Of a stretch of DNA of 64,000 bases, positions 26,317 through 35,036 are shown in pieces. The stretch's first letter is position 1, and each line of letters begins with the position of its first letter. This DNA comes from Bradyrhizobium sp. WD16 (GTDB lineage Bacteria > Pseudomonadota > Alphaproteobacteria > Rhizobiales > Xanthobacteraceae). The translations under genes and the position numbers were made by a program. The notes below the pieces were generated by a model. That model ran no database searches. It was not told where the DNA came from and saw only the letters and a program-made list of their open reading frames with translations. The stretch is from the NCBI RefSeq assembly GCF_024181725.1, contig NZ_CP028908.1, forward strand, positions 5,569,501 to 5,633,500. Direction: 5' to 3'.

Positions 26317-27189
26317 TTACTTGCCGCCGCCCAGCGAGTGGACGTAGACAGCAAGCGCCTTGATGGTCGGCGCATCGAGCCGGCTGGCCCAGCTCGGCAT
26401 GACGCCACCCCGGCCGTTGGTGATGGTTTCGATCACCGTGGCCTCGTCAGATCCGTAAAGCCAGATCTTGTCGGTCAGGTTCGGCGCGCCGAGCTCCTGA
26501 TTGCCCTTGCCGTCGGCGCCATGGCAGGCGGCGCAATTGTCCGCAAAGATCTTCTCGCCCTTGGCCTTGTCGTAGCCCTGGCGGGTCGGCAGACCTGACA
26601 GCGACCGGACGTAATTGGCGACGGTGACGATCTCATCCGGCTTGAGCACGCCGTCCTTGCCGAAGGCGAGCATGTTGCCTTCATGTGCCTTGGCGTGGCC
26701 CGAACGCGCGCCGAACTCGATGGTCTGCATGATCTGTTCGATCTTGCCGCCCCACAGCCAATCGTCGTCGTTCAAGTTGGGGAAACCCTTGGCGCCGGCC
26801 GCGCCGGTGCCGTGGCACGGAGCGCAGTTGTCGCCAAACGCCGCCTTGCCGCGCGCCCGGGCCAGCGCCAGCAGCGCCGGGTCCTTCTCGATGTCGCCGA
26901 CCGGAATGGTCGCCAGAACGGCCATCTTCGCACCGCGCAGCTTCTCCAGATTGGCGAGATCCACCGCAACGCTGGCGCGGGAGGAATAGCCCAGCACGCC
27001 CGAGGTGTAACCCGAGATCATCGGCCAGGCCGGGTAGACCACCCAGTAGCCGACGGCCCAGATGATGGTGGCATAAAAGGTCAGCAACCACCACCGCGGC
27101 AGCGGCGTGTTGAGTTCCTTGATGCCGTCCCACTCGTGTCCGGTCGTCGACGTGCCGGAGACAGCGTCGATTTCAGTATGATCGCTCAT
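26317..27189 (-). CDS. fixP: cbb3 oxidase di-heme subunit III
   Basis: 290 residues. N-terminal membrane helix (~35-58, WWLLTFYATIIWAVGYWVVYP), then two cytochrome c domains with CAPCH (~120) and CAACH (~218), each with a downstream Met ligand region. CcoP passes electrons from the bc1 complex toward CcoO and CcoN. Last gene of fixNOQP; the gap to fixQ is 6 bases. Confidence 0.96.
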   Translation of the reverse strand: MSDHTEIDAVSGTSTTGHEWDGIKELNTPLPRWWLLTFYATIIWAVGYWVVYPAWPMISGYTSGVLGYSSRASVAVDLANLEKLRGAKMAVLATIPVGDIEKDPALLALARARGKAAFGDNCAPCHGTGAAGAKGFPNLNDDDWLWGGKIEQIMQTIEFGARSGHAKAHEGNMLAFGKDGVLKPDEIVTVANYVRSLSGLPTRQGYDKAKGEKIFADNCAACHGADGKGNQELGAPNLTDKIWLYGSDEATVIETITNGRGGVMPSWASRLDAPTIKALAVYVHSLGGGK

Positions 27190-27195
27190 TTCCCC

Positions 27196-27360
27196 TCACT
27201 CCTCGCGCAACGGAAGTTTTGACGCCGCATCGAACGTCGCCTTGTTGCGTGGCCAGAGGGCGTAAGCAACGATGGCGATGAAGATGGCGACGAATAGCGG
27301 CGTCCAGACTGTGAGGACGACGTCCGAGGCGATATTCTCAATGTTGACGATTGCCTTCAT
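27196..27360 (-). CDS. fixQ: cbb3 oxidase small subunit IV
   Basis: 54 residues with one membrane helix (VVLTVWTPLFVAIFIAIVAY) followed by ALWPRNKATFDAASKLPL, the family's conserved tail. CcoQ stabilises CcoP in the complex. ATG at 27360, 9 bases after fixO. Confidence 0.95.
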   Translation of the reverse strand: MKAIVNIENIASDVVLTVWTPLFVAIFIAIVAYALWPRNKATFDAASKLPLREE

Positions 27361-27369
27361 GTCGCGGTC

Positions 27370-28098
27370 TCAGCGGAGGTTGGCTTTTTCGTTGTAGAGC
27401 TTGAAGTCCACCATCGTGCCGAGCACCTGAAGATAGGCGATCAGCGCGTCAAGCTCCGTCGGATTGCCCGGCTTGCCGTCGAAGTTGCGCGCCACGGCCT
27501 TCGGGTAGCGCTTGAGCAGCGCATCCGCATTGTCCGGATCGACCTGGGCCTTCATGTCGGCCTCGGCGTTGGCGATTTCTTCTTCGGTATATGGCACGCC
27601 GATCAGGCGCTGGGTTCGCATGTCGTCGGCGATGGCCTTGGTGTCGACCTCGCTGCCGGCCAGGAAGGAGTAGCCCGGCATCACCGACTGCGGCACGATG
27701 GCGCGCGGATCCTTCAAGTGGGTGACGTGCCACTCGTCCGAATACTTGCCGCCGACGCGGGCGAGGTCAGGCCCGGTCCGCTTCGACCCCCACTGGAACG
27801 GATGGTCGTACATGCTCTCGGCCGCCAGCGAATAGTGCCCGTAGCGCTCCACTTCGTCGCGCAGCGGACGGATCATCTGCGAGTGGCAGAGATAGCAGCC
27901 CTCGCGGACATAGATGTTTCGTCCCGCGAGTTCCAGAGGCGTGTAGGGCCGCACACCGTCGACCTTCTCGATGGTGCTCTTGAGGTAAAACAGCGGCCCG
28001 ATCTCGACCAACCCGCCGATGGCGATGACGACAAGAATGCCGACAATGAGGATGATCGAGTTTTTCTCGAAGACCTGATGACGAGTCCAAAACGACAT
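27370..28098 (-). CDS. fixO: cbb3 oxidase mono-heme subunit II
   Basis: 242 residues. N-terminal membrane anchor (~12-33, [20 protein letters not shown]), then cytochrome c domain with CYLCHS (~71), [16 protein letters not shown] and the axial Met region VMPGYSFL. Passes electrons from CcoP to the CcoN heme b. Starts 12 bases after fixN. Confidence 0.96.
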   Translation of the reverse strand: MSFWTRHQVFEKNSIILIVGILVVIAIGGLVEIGPLFYLKSTIEKVDGVRPYTPLELAGRNIYVREGCYLCHSQMIRPLRDEVERYGHYSLAAESMYDHPFQWGSKRTGPDLARVGGKYSDEWHVTHLKDPRAIVPQSVMPGYSFLAGSEVDTKAIADDMRTQRLIGVPYTEEEIANAEADMKAQVDPDNADALLKRYPKAVARNFDGKPGNPTELDALIAYLQVLGTMVDFKLYNEKANLR

Positions 28099-28110
28099 GT
28101 TGTTCGTCCC

Positions 28111-29763
28111 TTATTCGGCGGGAGACAGCGCGACGCGCGGGGCTTCGGTGGTGGCCACCTCGCCCGCCCGGACCGTCATCCAGAGATTGTAGGCCATGAT
28201 CAGCGCACCGATCAGGAACAGGGCCCCGCCCGCCGCACGGATCACATAGAAGGGATGCATCGCCTCGACGGTCTCGATGAAGGAGTATTCGAGGAAGCCG
28301 AGCGAGGTGTAGGCCCGCCACATCAGCCCCTGCAGGATGCCCGACACCCACATCGCCGAGATGTAGAGGACGATGCCGAGGGTCGCGATCCAGAAGTGCC
28401 AGTTGACCAGCTTGAGGCTGTAGAGCCTGCGATTCCAGATCCAGGGCACGAGGCAGTACAGCGCGCCGAACGACACGAAGCCGACCCAGCCGAGCGCACC
28501 GGAGTGCACGTGTCCGATGGTCCAGTCGGTGTAGTGGCTGAGCGAGTTGACCACCTTGATGGACATCATCGGGCCTTCGAAGGTCGACATGCCGTAGAAG
28601 GCCACCGACACCACCAGCATGCGCAGCACAGGGTCGGTCCGCAGCTTGTCCCAGGCACCCGACAGCGTCATCAGACCGTTGATCATGCCGCCCCAGGACG
28701 GCATCCACAGCATGATCGAGAAGGTCATGCCCAGCGTCTGCGCCCAGTCGGGCAGCGCCGTGTAGTGCAGATGGTGGGGACCGGCCCAGATGTAGAGGAA
28801 GATCAGCGCCCAGAAGTGGATGATCGACAGGCGGTAGGAATAGACCGGCCGCTCGGCCCGCTTCGGCACGAAGTAGTACATGATGGCCAGGAAGCCGGCG
28901 GTCAGGAAGAAGCCGACCGCGTTGTGGCCGTACCACCACTGGAACATGGCATCCTGGACGCCGCCCCAGACGATGTACGACTTGGAGCCGAACACCGACA
29001 CCGGCACGCTCGGATTGTTGCCGAGATGCAGCACGGCGATGGTGACGATGAAGGCGAAGAAGAACCAGTTCGCCACATAGATATGCGGCTCCTTGCGCTT
29101 GATCACCGTGACCAGGAAGACCAGCAGATAAGTCACCCAGACGATGGTCAGCCACAGGTCGGAATACCATTCCGGCTCGGCATATTCCTTGCCTTGCGAG
29201 ACGCCGAGCAGATAGCCGGTGCCCGCGATCAGGATGAAGAAGTTGTAGCCGAGGACGACGAACCACGGTGCGAGATCGCCCGCGAGGCGCACCCGCGAGG
29301 TCTTCTGCACGACGTAGAATGAGCTGGCCAGCAGCACGTTGCCGCCGAAGGCAAAGATCACCGCAGAGGTGTGCAGCGGCCGCATCCGGCCGAAGCTGAT
29401 CCAGGGAAGATCGAAGTTGAGCAGCGGATAGGCGAGCTGCAGGGCGATGATCAGGCCGACGGTAAAGCCGGCGATGCCCCAGAACATGGCCATGAAGGAG
29501 GCGAACTTGATCGGTCCGAAATTGTAGTTCGGCCGGCCGTCGATCTCCTGCGGCGCGAGCCCCGCCCGGTTGAAGTAGCGATTGAAGATGGCCATCACCG
29601 CGGCCACGCTCGCCGCCGCCGCCAGATAGGCGTGGAAGGCGAAGGCCGCGTCGCGAGCCTGCGAGGCAGCGTAGATCGAGAGGAGAACCGTCAAGGCGAA
29701 GATCAGCGCTAGACTGGTCTCACCGAAAGTCATTCGTTTTGTTTGTGCTTGTGGCTGTATCAT
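28111..29763 (-). CDS. fixN: cbb3 oxidase catalytic subunit I
   Basis: 550 residues, about twelve membrane helices. Conserved heme and CuB histidines are visible in [46 protein letters not shown] and [16 protein letters not shown]. It reduces O2 with very high affinity for micro-oxic respiration. First gene of fixNOQP with a perfect FixK box 62-75 bases upstream. The order N-O-Q-P followed by G-H-I-S on the same strand is the standard rhizobial layout. Confidence 0.97.
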   Translation of the reverse strand: MIQPQAQTKRMTFGETSLALIFALTVLLSIYAASQARDAAFAFHAYLAAAASVAAVMAIFNRYFNRAGLAPQEIDGRPNYNFGPIKFASFMAMFWGIAGFTVGLIIALQLAYPLLNFDLPWISFGRMRPLHTSAVIFAFGGNVLLASSFYVVQKTSRVRLAGDLAPWFVVLGYNFFILIAGTGYLLGVSQGKEYAEPEWYSDLWLTIVWVTYLLVFLVTVIKRKEPHIYVANWFFFAFIVTIAVLHLGNNPSVPVSVFGSKSYIVWGGVQDAMFQWWYGHNAVGFFLTAGFLAIMYYFVPKRAERPVYSYRLSIIHFWALIFLYIWAGPHHLHYTALPDWAQTLGMTFSIMLWMPSWGGMINGLMTLSGAWDKLRTDPVLRMLVVSVAFYGMSTFEGPMMSIKVVNSLSHYTDWTIGHVHSGALGWVGFVSFGALYCLVPWIWNRRLYSLKLVNWHFWIATLGIVLYISAMWVSGILQGLMWRAYTSLGFLEYSFIETVEAMHPFYVIRAAGGALFLIGALIMAYNLWMTVRAGEVATTEAPRVALSPAE

Positions 29764-30071
29764 AGCGCCCCACTTCGCGGTTGGTCAGCTGCGGCTCATT
29801 AATCGCAAATTCGCCCAACTTGGATTGATCGAGATCAAACCGTTCAATCGCCCTGTTCATAGGCGCGTTCGAAGACAGTTTTGGATGAAAAATGCCGCGA
29901 CAGCGGGCAGATTGCACAGGCAATCGCGCGAATCCGCGCCGCCGTCGGCGCCAAGATGATCACGGATGGCGACGCCGCCGGGCATACGCCCGCCGGCGCA
30001 CGCGCCGCGAGCATTCATCCCGCCGTCATGGTCTGGGATCGAGGGCCGCCACGCCGAATCAGCGCATCCGG
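29764..30071. other. Regulatory gap before fixN
   Basis: About 300 bases between fixN and the DUF6455-like gene. It holds the perfect box at 29825; I see no gene in the rest. Confidence 0.55.
29825..29838. promoter_or_regulatory. Perfect FixK/FNR box (fixNOQP)
   Basis: TTGATCGAGATCAA. Class II spacing predicts a start near 29790, 27 bases before the fixN ATG. Confidence 0.88.
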
Positions 30072-30479
30072 CTATTGGACCTGCTGCAGTGATTCGATGG
30101 TCCAGGCGTTGTCGCAGAACTCGTGGAAATGCGTCGGCAGAGTCCCGGCGGCAATCTCACGGTGGCAGCGCCGCTTGTCGCCACAGAACGAGCAGACCCG
30201 CTGCATGTCGGCGAGCAGCAGGGGCTGGGTCATGGCGAGGCGCTCCTCGTCGATGCCCAGCATGACGAGCAGCTGGGGCAGTTCGTCCGCCGCGTGGGGC
30301 CCCTGCCGCACGAAGGCATCGAGATCCGAGGGGGCGACGCCGAGATCATGGGCGATCTGGGTGAAGGCCCCGCCGTCGTCGTGGGACAGCTCCTCGATCT
30401 CGTGCACCGCCCGGCGATGGTCCAGCCACGATCCGAACTTCTCGATCAGCTGGGTGATGGGATGTGAAGCACTGGTCAT
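30072..30479 (-). CDS. DUF6455-like cysteine protein
   Basis: 135 residues. The helical N-terminal half (RAVHEIEELSHDDGG) leads to a C-terminal cysteine/histidine cluster, CSFCGDKRRCHREI then FHEFCDN, that could bind a metal or iron-sulfur cluster. This pattern fits DUF6455; no biochemical role is known. It sits downstream of hemN on the same strand with its own weak FixK-like box, hinting at a low-oxygen role, perhaps in heme or metal handling (inference). Confidence 0.75.
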   Translation of the reverse strand: MTSASHPITQLIEKFGSWLDHRRAVHEIEELSHDDGGAFTQIAHDLGVAPSDLDAFVRQGPHAADELPQLLVMLGIDEERLAMTQPLLLADMQRVCSFCGDKRRCHREIAAGTLPTHFHEFCDNAWTIESLQQVQ

Positions 30480-30541
30480 GTTCTGCCTCGCGTCAGCGCG
30501 CCTGTTTATGAAAATATTGACGCAGCTCCGGGGGCCGGACG

Positions 30542-30555
30542 TTGCGCTGGATCAA
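30542..30555. promoter_or_regulatory. FixK/FNR-like box, imperfect
   Basis: TTGCGCTGGATCAA: good right half, weak left half. Class II spacing gives a ~28-base leader for the gene starting at 30479. It overlaps the gap just beyond the hemN stop. Confidence 0.5.
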
Positions 30556-30566
30556 CCACGCCGGGA

Positions 30567-31961
30567 CTACACCGCGACGCTGAAACGGCCGGTGCGCTGG
30601 CGCAGATAGACGTCGAACACCGAGGCGATCACCCGGGCGACGGTGCGGCCCGGCGGCGTCACCACCACGACCGTCCCCTCGATCCGGGCCAACCCGTCGG
30701 TCACGAAGGGCCGCAACAATGCGCGCTCTTCGGAGAAGTCCTCCCCCGGCGCCAGCGCCGCGAGATCGGCGCGAAAATGGCAGAGCAGGCTTTCGATGAT
30801 CCTCGCCCTGGTGCGGTCGCCCGCATCGATCCCGCAGCCGCGCGCGCTCGGCATTATCCCGCTGTTGACCGTTCGCACATAGGTCGGCACGTCGACGATG
30901 TTCTGAACATAGCCGTCGCGGAATTCGGAGATGGCCGAGGCGCCGAAGGCAACCAGAATATTGCGGTCGTCATCGGTATAGCCCTGGAAGTTGCGGTGCA
31001 GCCGACCTTCCGCCGCCGCCAGGGCGAGCGGGTCCTCGGCCAATGCGAAATGGTCGATGCCGATCTTGACGTAACCGTGCTGCTGGAATTCCTCGGCGAT
31101 GGTCTGCGCCTGCTCGAAGCGGGCGTCGGCGTCAGGCAGGGTCGTGGCGTCGATGCGGCGCTGGTTGGCCTTGCGCTCCGGCAGATGGGCGTAGCCGTAA
31201 TGGGCGATGCGGTCGGGGTGCAGGGCGATGACCGTGGCGCAGGTCTTGCGCAATGACTCCACCGTTTGCAGCGGCAGGCCGTAGATCAGATCGAAATTGA
31301 GATGGTTGATGCCTGCGGCGCGCAGGGCGGCAACCGCACCCTGCACCACCGACAGCGGCTGCAGCCGGCCAATTGCTGCCTGAACCAGCGGATTGACATC
31401 CTGCACGCCGAGACTGGCGCGGTTGACACCAAGAGATGCGAGCGCAGCGGCCAGTTCGGCGGTCACATAGCGCGGATCGAGTTCGATGGCATGTTCGAAG
31501 CGGGGCTCGAAATCGAAATACTCGCGCAGCACCGCCACCACGGACGCGAGCCCCTCGCCACCGAGGATGCTCGGCGTGCCGCCGCCCCAATGCAGCCGGG
31601 CAACCGGCACCTTGGCCGTGAATTGACTGCCGACCAGGCGAATTTCGCGCTCCAGCGCCTCGCGATAGCCCTCGACCGTGTCCTCGCGATTGGTCTTCTT
31701 GGTGTGACAGCCGCAATAGAGGCAGATGTCGCGGCAATATGGAACGTGAAGATAGAGCGAAATCGCTTCGCTGCCATCGAGCTGCGCAAGCCAGCGCCGG
31801 TGATCGTCGCTGCCGCTCAGCGGCGCGAATTCGGCCGCTGTCGGATAGGACGTATAGCGCGGAACCTGCAGCGTGGCGAGGCGGCGAACCGCGGCGTCGA
31901 TCGCCGAGTCATCCCCGTCCGGCGCCAGGACGGGCGCGGCCGAATCCGTTGATGATGCCAT
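30567..31961 (-). CDS. hemN: Oxygen-independent coproporphyrinogen III oxidase
   Basis: 464 residues; radical SAM enzyme converting coproporphyrinogen III to protoporphyrinogen IX without O2. Signature YCRDICLYCGCHTK (CxxxCxxC, ~70-80), PRYTSYPTAAEF N-terminal substrate region, LHWGGGTPSIL and C-terminal HemN domain. Full length, with the N-terminal extension of true HemN rather than HemW. Starts 3 bases after a small membrane protein gene, so both share the FixK box at 32167. Needed for heme when oxygen-dependent HemF cannot work. Confidence 0.95.
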   Translation of the reverse strand: MASSTDSAAPVLAPDGDDSAIDAAVRRLATLQVPRYTSYPTAAEFAPLSGSDDHRRWLAQLDGSEAISLYLHVPYCRDICLYCGCHTKKTNREDTVEGYREALEREIRLVGSQFTAKVPVARLHWGGGTPSILGGEGLASVVAVLREYFDFEPRFEHAIELDPRYVTAELAAALASLGVNRASLGVQDVNPLVQAAIGRLQPLSVVQGAVAALRAAGINHLNFDLIYGLPLQTVESLRKTCATVIALHPDRIAHYGYAHLPERKANQRRIDATTLPDADARFEQAQTIAEEFQQHGYVKIGIDHFALAEDPLALAAAEGRLHRNFQGYTDDDRNILVAFGASAISEFRDGYVQNIVDVPTYVRTVNSGIMPSARGCGIDAGDRTRARIIESLLCHFRADLAALAPGEDFSEERALLRPFVTDGLARIEGTVVVVTPPGRTVARVIASVFDVYLRQRTGRFSVAV

Positions 31962-31964
31962 TGA

Positions 31965-32111
31965 TCAGAATGTCCTTCGTCGCGGACCGCTGCCGAATGC
32001 GCGCGGTTGCGGCGCCGGGCGATTCTCGTGATCCACAAAGATCAGGATCACCGTCAGCATCGTCGAGACGATAGCGACGGCGGCGACGAGGATCAGCGCG
32101 ATACCGGACAT
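31965..32111 (-). CDS. Small single-span membrane protein upstream of hemN
   Basis: 48 residues; ATG 32111 preceded by GGAGG. One membrane helix (IALILVAAVAIVSTMLTVILIFV) then a polar basic tail (DHENRPAPQPRAFGSGPRRR). Not recognised: the helix-plus-tail layout resembles CcoS/CcoQ-size subunits but their conserved motifs are absent. It lies between a perfect FixK box and hemN, with a 3-base gap to hemN, so it is probably translated and induced at low oxygen. Confidence 0.7.
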   Translation of the reverse strand: MSGIALILVAAVAIVSTMLTVILIFVDHENRPAPQPRAFGSGPRRRTF

Positions 32112-32166
32112 CCGAGGGTCCTCCGAATTACATTTGAAAGCATGCGCTTCGCTCCTCGATGCCACT

Positions 32167-32180
32167 TTGATCGGGATCAA
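32167..32180. promoter_or_regulatory. Perfect FixK/FNR box (small protein-hemN)
   Basis: TTGATCGGGATCAA. Class II spacing predicts a start near 32132, 21 bases before the small membrane protein. Confidence 0.85.
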
Positions 32181-32230
32181 ACTGATGGCCTTTTCCTTCG
32201 GAATGAGAGTGCCTTGCGCCGAGACAACCC

Positions 32231-33505
32231 TCAGCTCTCGATTTCGGCGGCACCCGGTTCATCGGCCCCCTCGTGCGGCACGGCGGAGCCGGCGGCACGG
32301 CCCAGAGCCACCTTGTTGATGTGATCGGCGATGCTCGGCTCGCGGGCGATCAGCGTCCTCAGGTCGGTGGCATCCAATACCAGCAGCTTCACCCTGGTCA
32401 GTGCGGTGACCGTCGACGACCGCTTGGCCTTTTTCAAGATCGCACGCTCGCCGAAAAAGTGGCCGGCGCCCAGCCGGACCGGCCGGACCCTGCCCTCACG
32501 GCCGAGTTCGATTTCGACCTCGCCATCGGCAATGAAGTACATCGAATGAGCTTCCTCGCCGCGCCGGACGATGATGTCGCCGCGCTCGGCCTGGCGCGCC
32601 CGCAACAGCTGCATGACATGGGCGATGTCGCCGGCGGTCATGCGGGCGAACAGCGGCACGCGCGCCACCATGCTCCAGGTGACGATGAATTCGCGCTTGT
32701 GGATCACCTCGGAGAAGGCCGTGGCGACGATACCGACCGGCAGTGCCACCATGATCAGGCCGCCGACAATGGTCGTCGCCGCGACCATCTTGCCGAGACC
32801 GGTCACCGGCACCACGTCGCCATAGCCGATGGTGCTGAGGGTGACGATCGCCCACCACATGGCGTCGGGAATGGTGCCGAACTTCTCGGGCTGCGCCGTC
32901 CCCTCGACCACATGCATCATGGCGGCGGAGAGCAGGGTCGTACAGGCGAGGATGACAAGGCAGCCGATCAACGCGCGCCGCTCGCTCCACAAGACGTCGA
33001 GCAGAGAGCGCATGCCGGACGAATACCGGGCGAACTTGAACACCCGCAGCACACGCAGGATCACCAGGATGCGCAGGTCGCCAGGGCCGAAATTCGCGAT
33101 CCACAACGGCGCCAGCGCCAGGAAGTCGATGACGCCATGGGCGCTGAGGATATAGGCCCGCCGCGCGGCGATCGCCGGCAGGTCGCGGTAAGGCAGATGC
33201 TCGGGTGCAATCCAGATCCGCAGAATGTATTCGACCGTGAAGGCAACGATGACCACCGCCTCGACGACGGCGAAGGCCAGACCGTAGCTGTCATGCAGAC
33301 GAGGCACCGTGTCGAAGACGGTCGTGGCGACGCCGGCCAGGATCAGGATCTCGATGCCGCGGCTGACCAGCGGCCCGAGCCAGCCGCTTTGCGGCGTATC
33401 CTCCAGAATGTCGTAGAAGCGGCGACGGATTTCATCCGAACCGGCCGGCTCGGCGTCCACAGCGGCCGTGTTGTCCGGCTTCGAAGCCGCAGACTGCCGC
33501 GTCAT
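32231..33505 (-). CDS. Cyclic-nucleotide-gated potassium channel (MloK1-like)
   Basis: 424 residues. Six membrane helices (~50-260) including an S4-like arginine helix (RILVILRVLRVFKFARY), pore loop with selectivity filter TLSTIGYGDVVPVTG (~220) and a C-terminal cNMP-binding domain (~290-410, FADGEVEIELGREG-like strand set with FFGERAIL). This is the MlotiK1 layout: a tetrameric K+ channel opened by cAMP. Its ATG overlaps the stop of the FNR gene by 4 bases, so translation is coupled to an oxygen regulator. Function in low-oxygen membrane potential control is inference. Confidence 0.88.
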   Translation of the reverse strand: MTRQSAASKPDNTAAVDAEPAGSDEIRRRFYDILEDTPQSGWLGPLVSRGIEILILAGVATTVFDTVPRLHDSYGLAFAVVEAVVIVAFTVEYILRIWIAPEHLPYRDLPAIAARRAYILSAHGVIDFLALAPLWIANFGPGDLRILVILRVLRVFKFARYSSGMRSLLDVLWSERRALIGCLVILACTTLLSAAMMHVVEGTAQPEKFGTIPDAMWWAIVTLSTIGYGDVVPVTGLGKMVAATTIVGGLIMVALPVGIVATAFSEVIHKREFIVTWSMVARVPLFARMTAGDIAHVMQLLRARQAERGDIIVRRGEEAHSMYFIADGEVEIELGREGRVRPVRLGAGHFFGERAILKKAKRSSTVTALTRVKLLVLDATDLRTLIAREPSIADHINKVALGRAAGSAVPHEGADEPGAAEIES

Positions 33506-34215
33506 GCCGCCGCCAAGGCCTCCACCCGCTTGAAATCGAGCAGACGCACGCCGCCGGGGACGATGATGATAACCTTGTCGCGCTCCAGGCGGGTGAAGGT
33601 CCTGCTCACCGTCTCGATGGTCAGGCCGAGGAAATCGGCGATGTCCTGCCGGCTCATGGGCAGCGGCAGGGTCTTGGACGGCATACCGTGCCGCTCGAGG
33701 CGATCGCGCCAGCCGACCAGGAAGGATGCAACCTTCTCGTCCGCCGAACGCCGGCCGAGCAGCAGCATCTGGTCATGCGCGAGGTTGAGGTCGCGATTGG
33801 CGAACTCGTTCATGCGGCGCAGGAAGTGCGGCTTGTTTTCCACGTAGCGCTGAAAGGCCGTCCTGGAGAAGCGGCACGCCACTACCGGGGCGACGGCGTC
33901 GGCGGAAAAGCTGTAGCGATCGGCAGGACCCATGCCGAGGAAATCGCCGGGCAGAGCGAAACCGACGATCTGACGGCGGCCGTCCGGCAGCAGCTTGTAC
34001 AGCCGCACCACGCCTTCGTTGATGTTGAAGACGGAGTCGGCGAGTCCGTCCTGAAGGAACAGGGTCGATTTGGGCGCGATATGCACCAGGTGCGAAAGCC
34101 GTTCGAAACCGCGCAACTCGGCCTGATCGAGCACTGAGCACAGGCTAAAGGAACGGACCCCGCAGTCGGCACAAGGCTCCTGGCAGGCCTCAATCGGGAT
34201 GATCGTCCGTTCCAT
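33502..34215 (-). CDS. aadR: FNR-type oxygen-sensing regulator (FnrN/AadR group)
   Basis: 237 residues from ATG 34215 (GGGAG upstream). N-terminal cysteine set CQEPCADCGVRSFSLC plus a central Cys (VVACRFSR) can hold the oxygen-labile [4Fe-4S] cluster. CRP-like barrel (~40-150) and helix-turn-helix (SRQDIADFLGLTIETVSRTF, ~195-215) with the E-SR recognition pattern of FNR. In R. palustris AadR controls anaerobic aromatic degradation; FnrN in rhizobia controls fix genes. Symbol given by group resemblance. A perfect box at 34301 suggests autoregulation. Confidence 0.88.
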   Translation of the reverse strand: MERTIIPIEACQEPCADCGVRSFSLCSVLDQAELRGFERLSHLVHIAPKSTLFLQDGLADSVFNINEGVVRLYKLLPDGRRQIVGFALPGDFLGMGPADRYSFSADAVAPVVACRFSRTAFQRYVENKPHFLRRMNEFANRDLNLAHDQMLLLGRRSADEKVASFLVGWRDRLERHGMPSKTLPLPMSRQDIADFLGLTIETVSRTFTRLERDKVIIIVPGGVRLLDFKRVEALAAA

Positions 34216-34300
34216 TCTTGCTCCCTTCGGCGGGCCACCTGATGAACCCATGCCAACGCACGGGAATAACATGCATTTTACCCATTGCCGCCACGGCCAC

Positions 34301-34314
34301 TTGATTCAGATCAA
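34301..34314. promoter_or_regulatory. Perfect FixK/FNR box (fnr gene)
   Basis: TTGATTCAGATCAA. Class II spacing gives a start near 34266, ~51 bases before the ATG at 34215. Could mediate auto- or FixK control. Confidence 0.82.
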
Positions 34315-34334
34315 TTCGGCGAGGGCCCGATTGC

Positions 34335-34591
34335 CTAGTGTCCCGTCTCCGAATTACCGCTACGTTTGCCTCGCACTCGCACGGTAATTCGGAGACATAG
34401 GGACACTAGCAAAATCAAAGTGCTAGTGTGGCTTATGTCTCGCAATTGCCTACGAGAGGGTTGCCGCGAAGGCGGTAGGCAATTGCGAGACGCCACACTA
34501 GCATCATGATGATTCTAGTGTGGTTTTGGTCTGACGCGCGAACGAAGAACGCGCTCCAATGCTGAAGCGAGCGTGAGATCCACCGCACTCG
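34335..34591. repeat. Inverted AB unit plus D hairpin (locus 6)
   Basis: Inverted AB unit (34335-34501, 167 bp) followed by linker CATCATGATGATT and a decayed D hairpin (to ~34591, closing CTAG changed to CTCG). No C hairpin is present, so the D half has been joined directly to A' through a CTAG. Confidence 0.88.
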
Positions 34592-34634
34592 GTGACCGCC
34601 TTTGGCAAGAATCCCCCTCGGGAGATGTGGACAA

Positions 34635-34952
34635 ATGCGGAAAACCGGCCCGGGTGCGCTCGCCGTTCTGCTGGTGACGGGCATGACTGCCCTGGCGGCC
34701 TCCCCGTCCGAGCAGCGTGGCCGGACATTCGCCATCCACAATTGCGCCAATTGCCACTCGATCAGCAAGGTCGGCCCCAGCCCTCTGGCGGTGGCTCCGC
34801 CGTTCCGGGATCTCCACCATCGCTATGCGGTCGAAACCCTGTCGGAAGCCTTCGCCGAAGGCATCTATACCGGGCATCCCACCATGCCCGCCTTCCAGCT
34901 CGCCCCCGACCAGATCAACGATCTGATGTCGTTTCTCAAGACACTGGAGTGA
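34635..34952 (+). CDS. Small periplasmic c-type cytochrome
   Basis: 105 residues from ATG 34635 with GGAGATG upstream. Signal peptide ~1-22 (GALAVLLVTGMTALAA), single heme site CANCH (~41), conserved VGPSPLAVAPPFRDL and a methionine ligand region TMPAFQLAPDQINDLMSFL. Class I cytochrome c of ~9 kDa after export; electron partner unknown. Located between a repeat and the alcohol dehydrogenase. Confidence 0.88.
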   Translation: MRKTGPGALAVLLVTGMTALAASPSEQRGRTFAIHNCANCHSISKVGPSPLAVAPPFRDLHHRYAVETLSEAFAEGIYTGHPTMPAFQLAPDQINDLMSFLKTLE

Positions 34953-35036
34953 ACGCCTGTCATCGCGCGGCCGCGGTTATCGCGGAAGTTGATCGCGGGG
35001 ATCGGTATCATGTGATCGATTGCAGCGGAGGTGGCG

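Noticed and set aside
34965-35015. FixK box near the alcohol dehydrogenase (TTGATCGCGGGGATC)
   Set aside because: Spacing between half-sites is wrong (TTGAT-N6-GATC) and the right half is incomplete.
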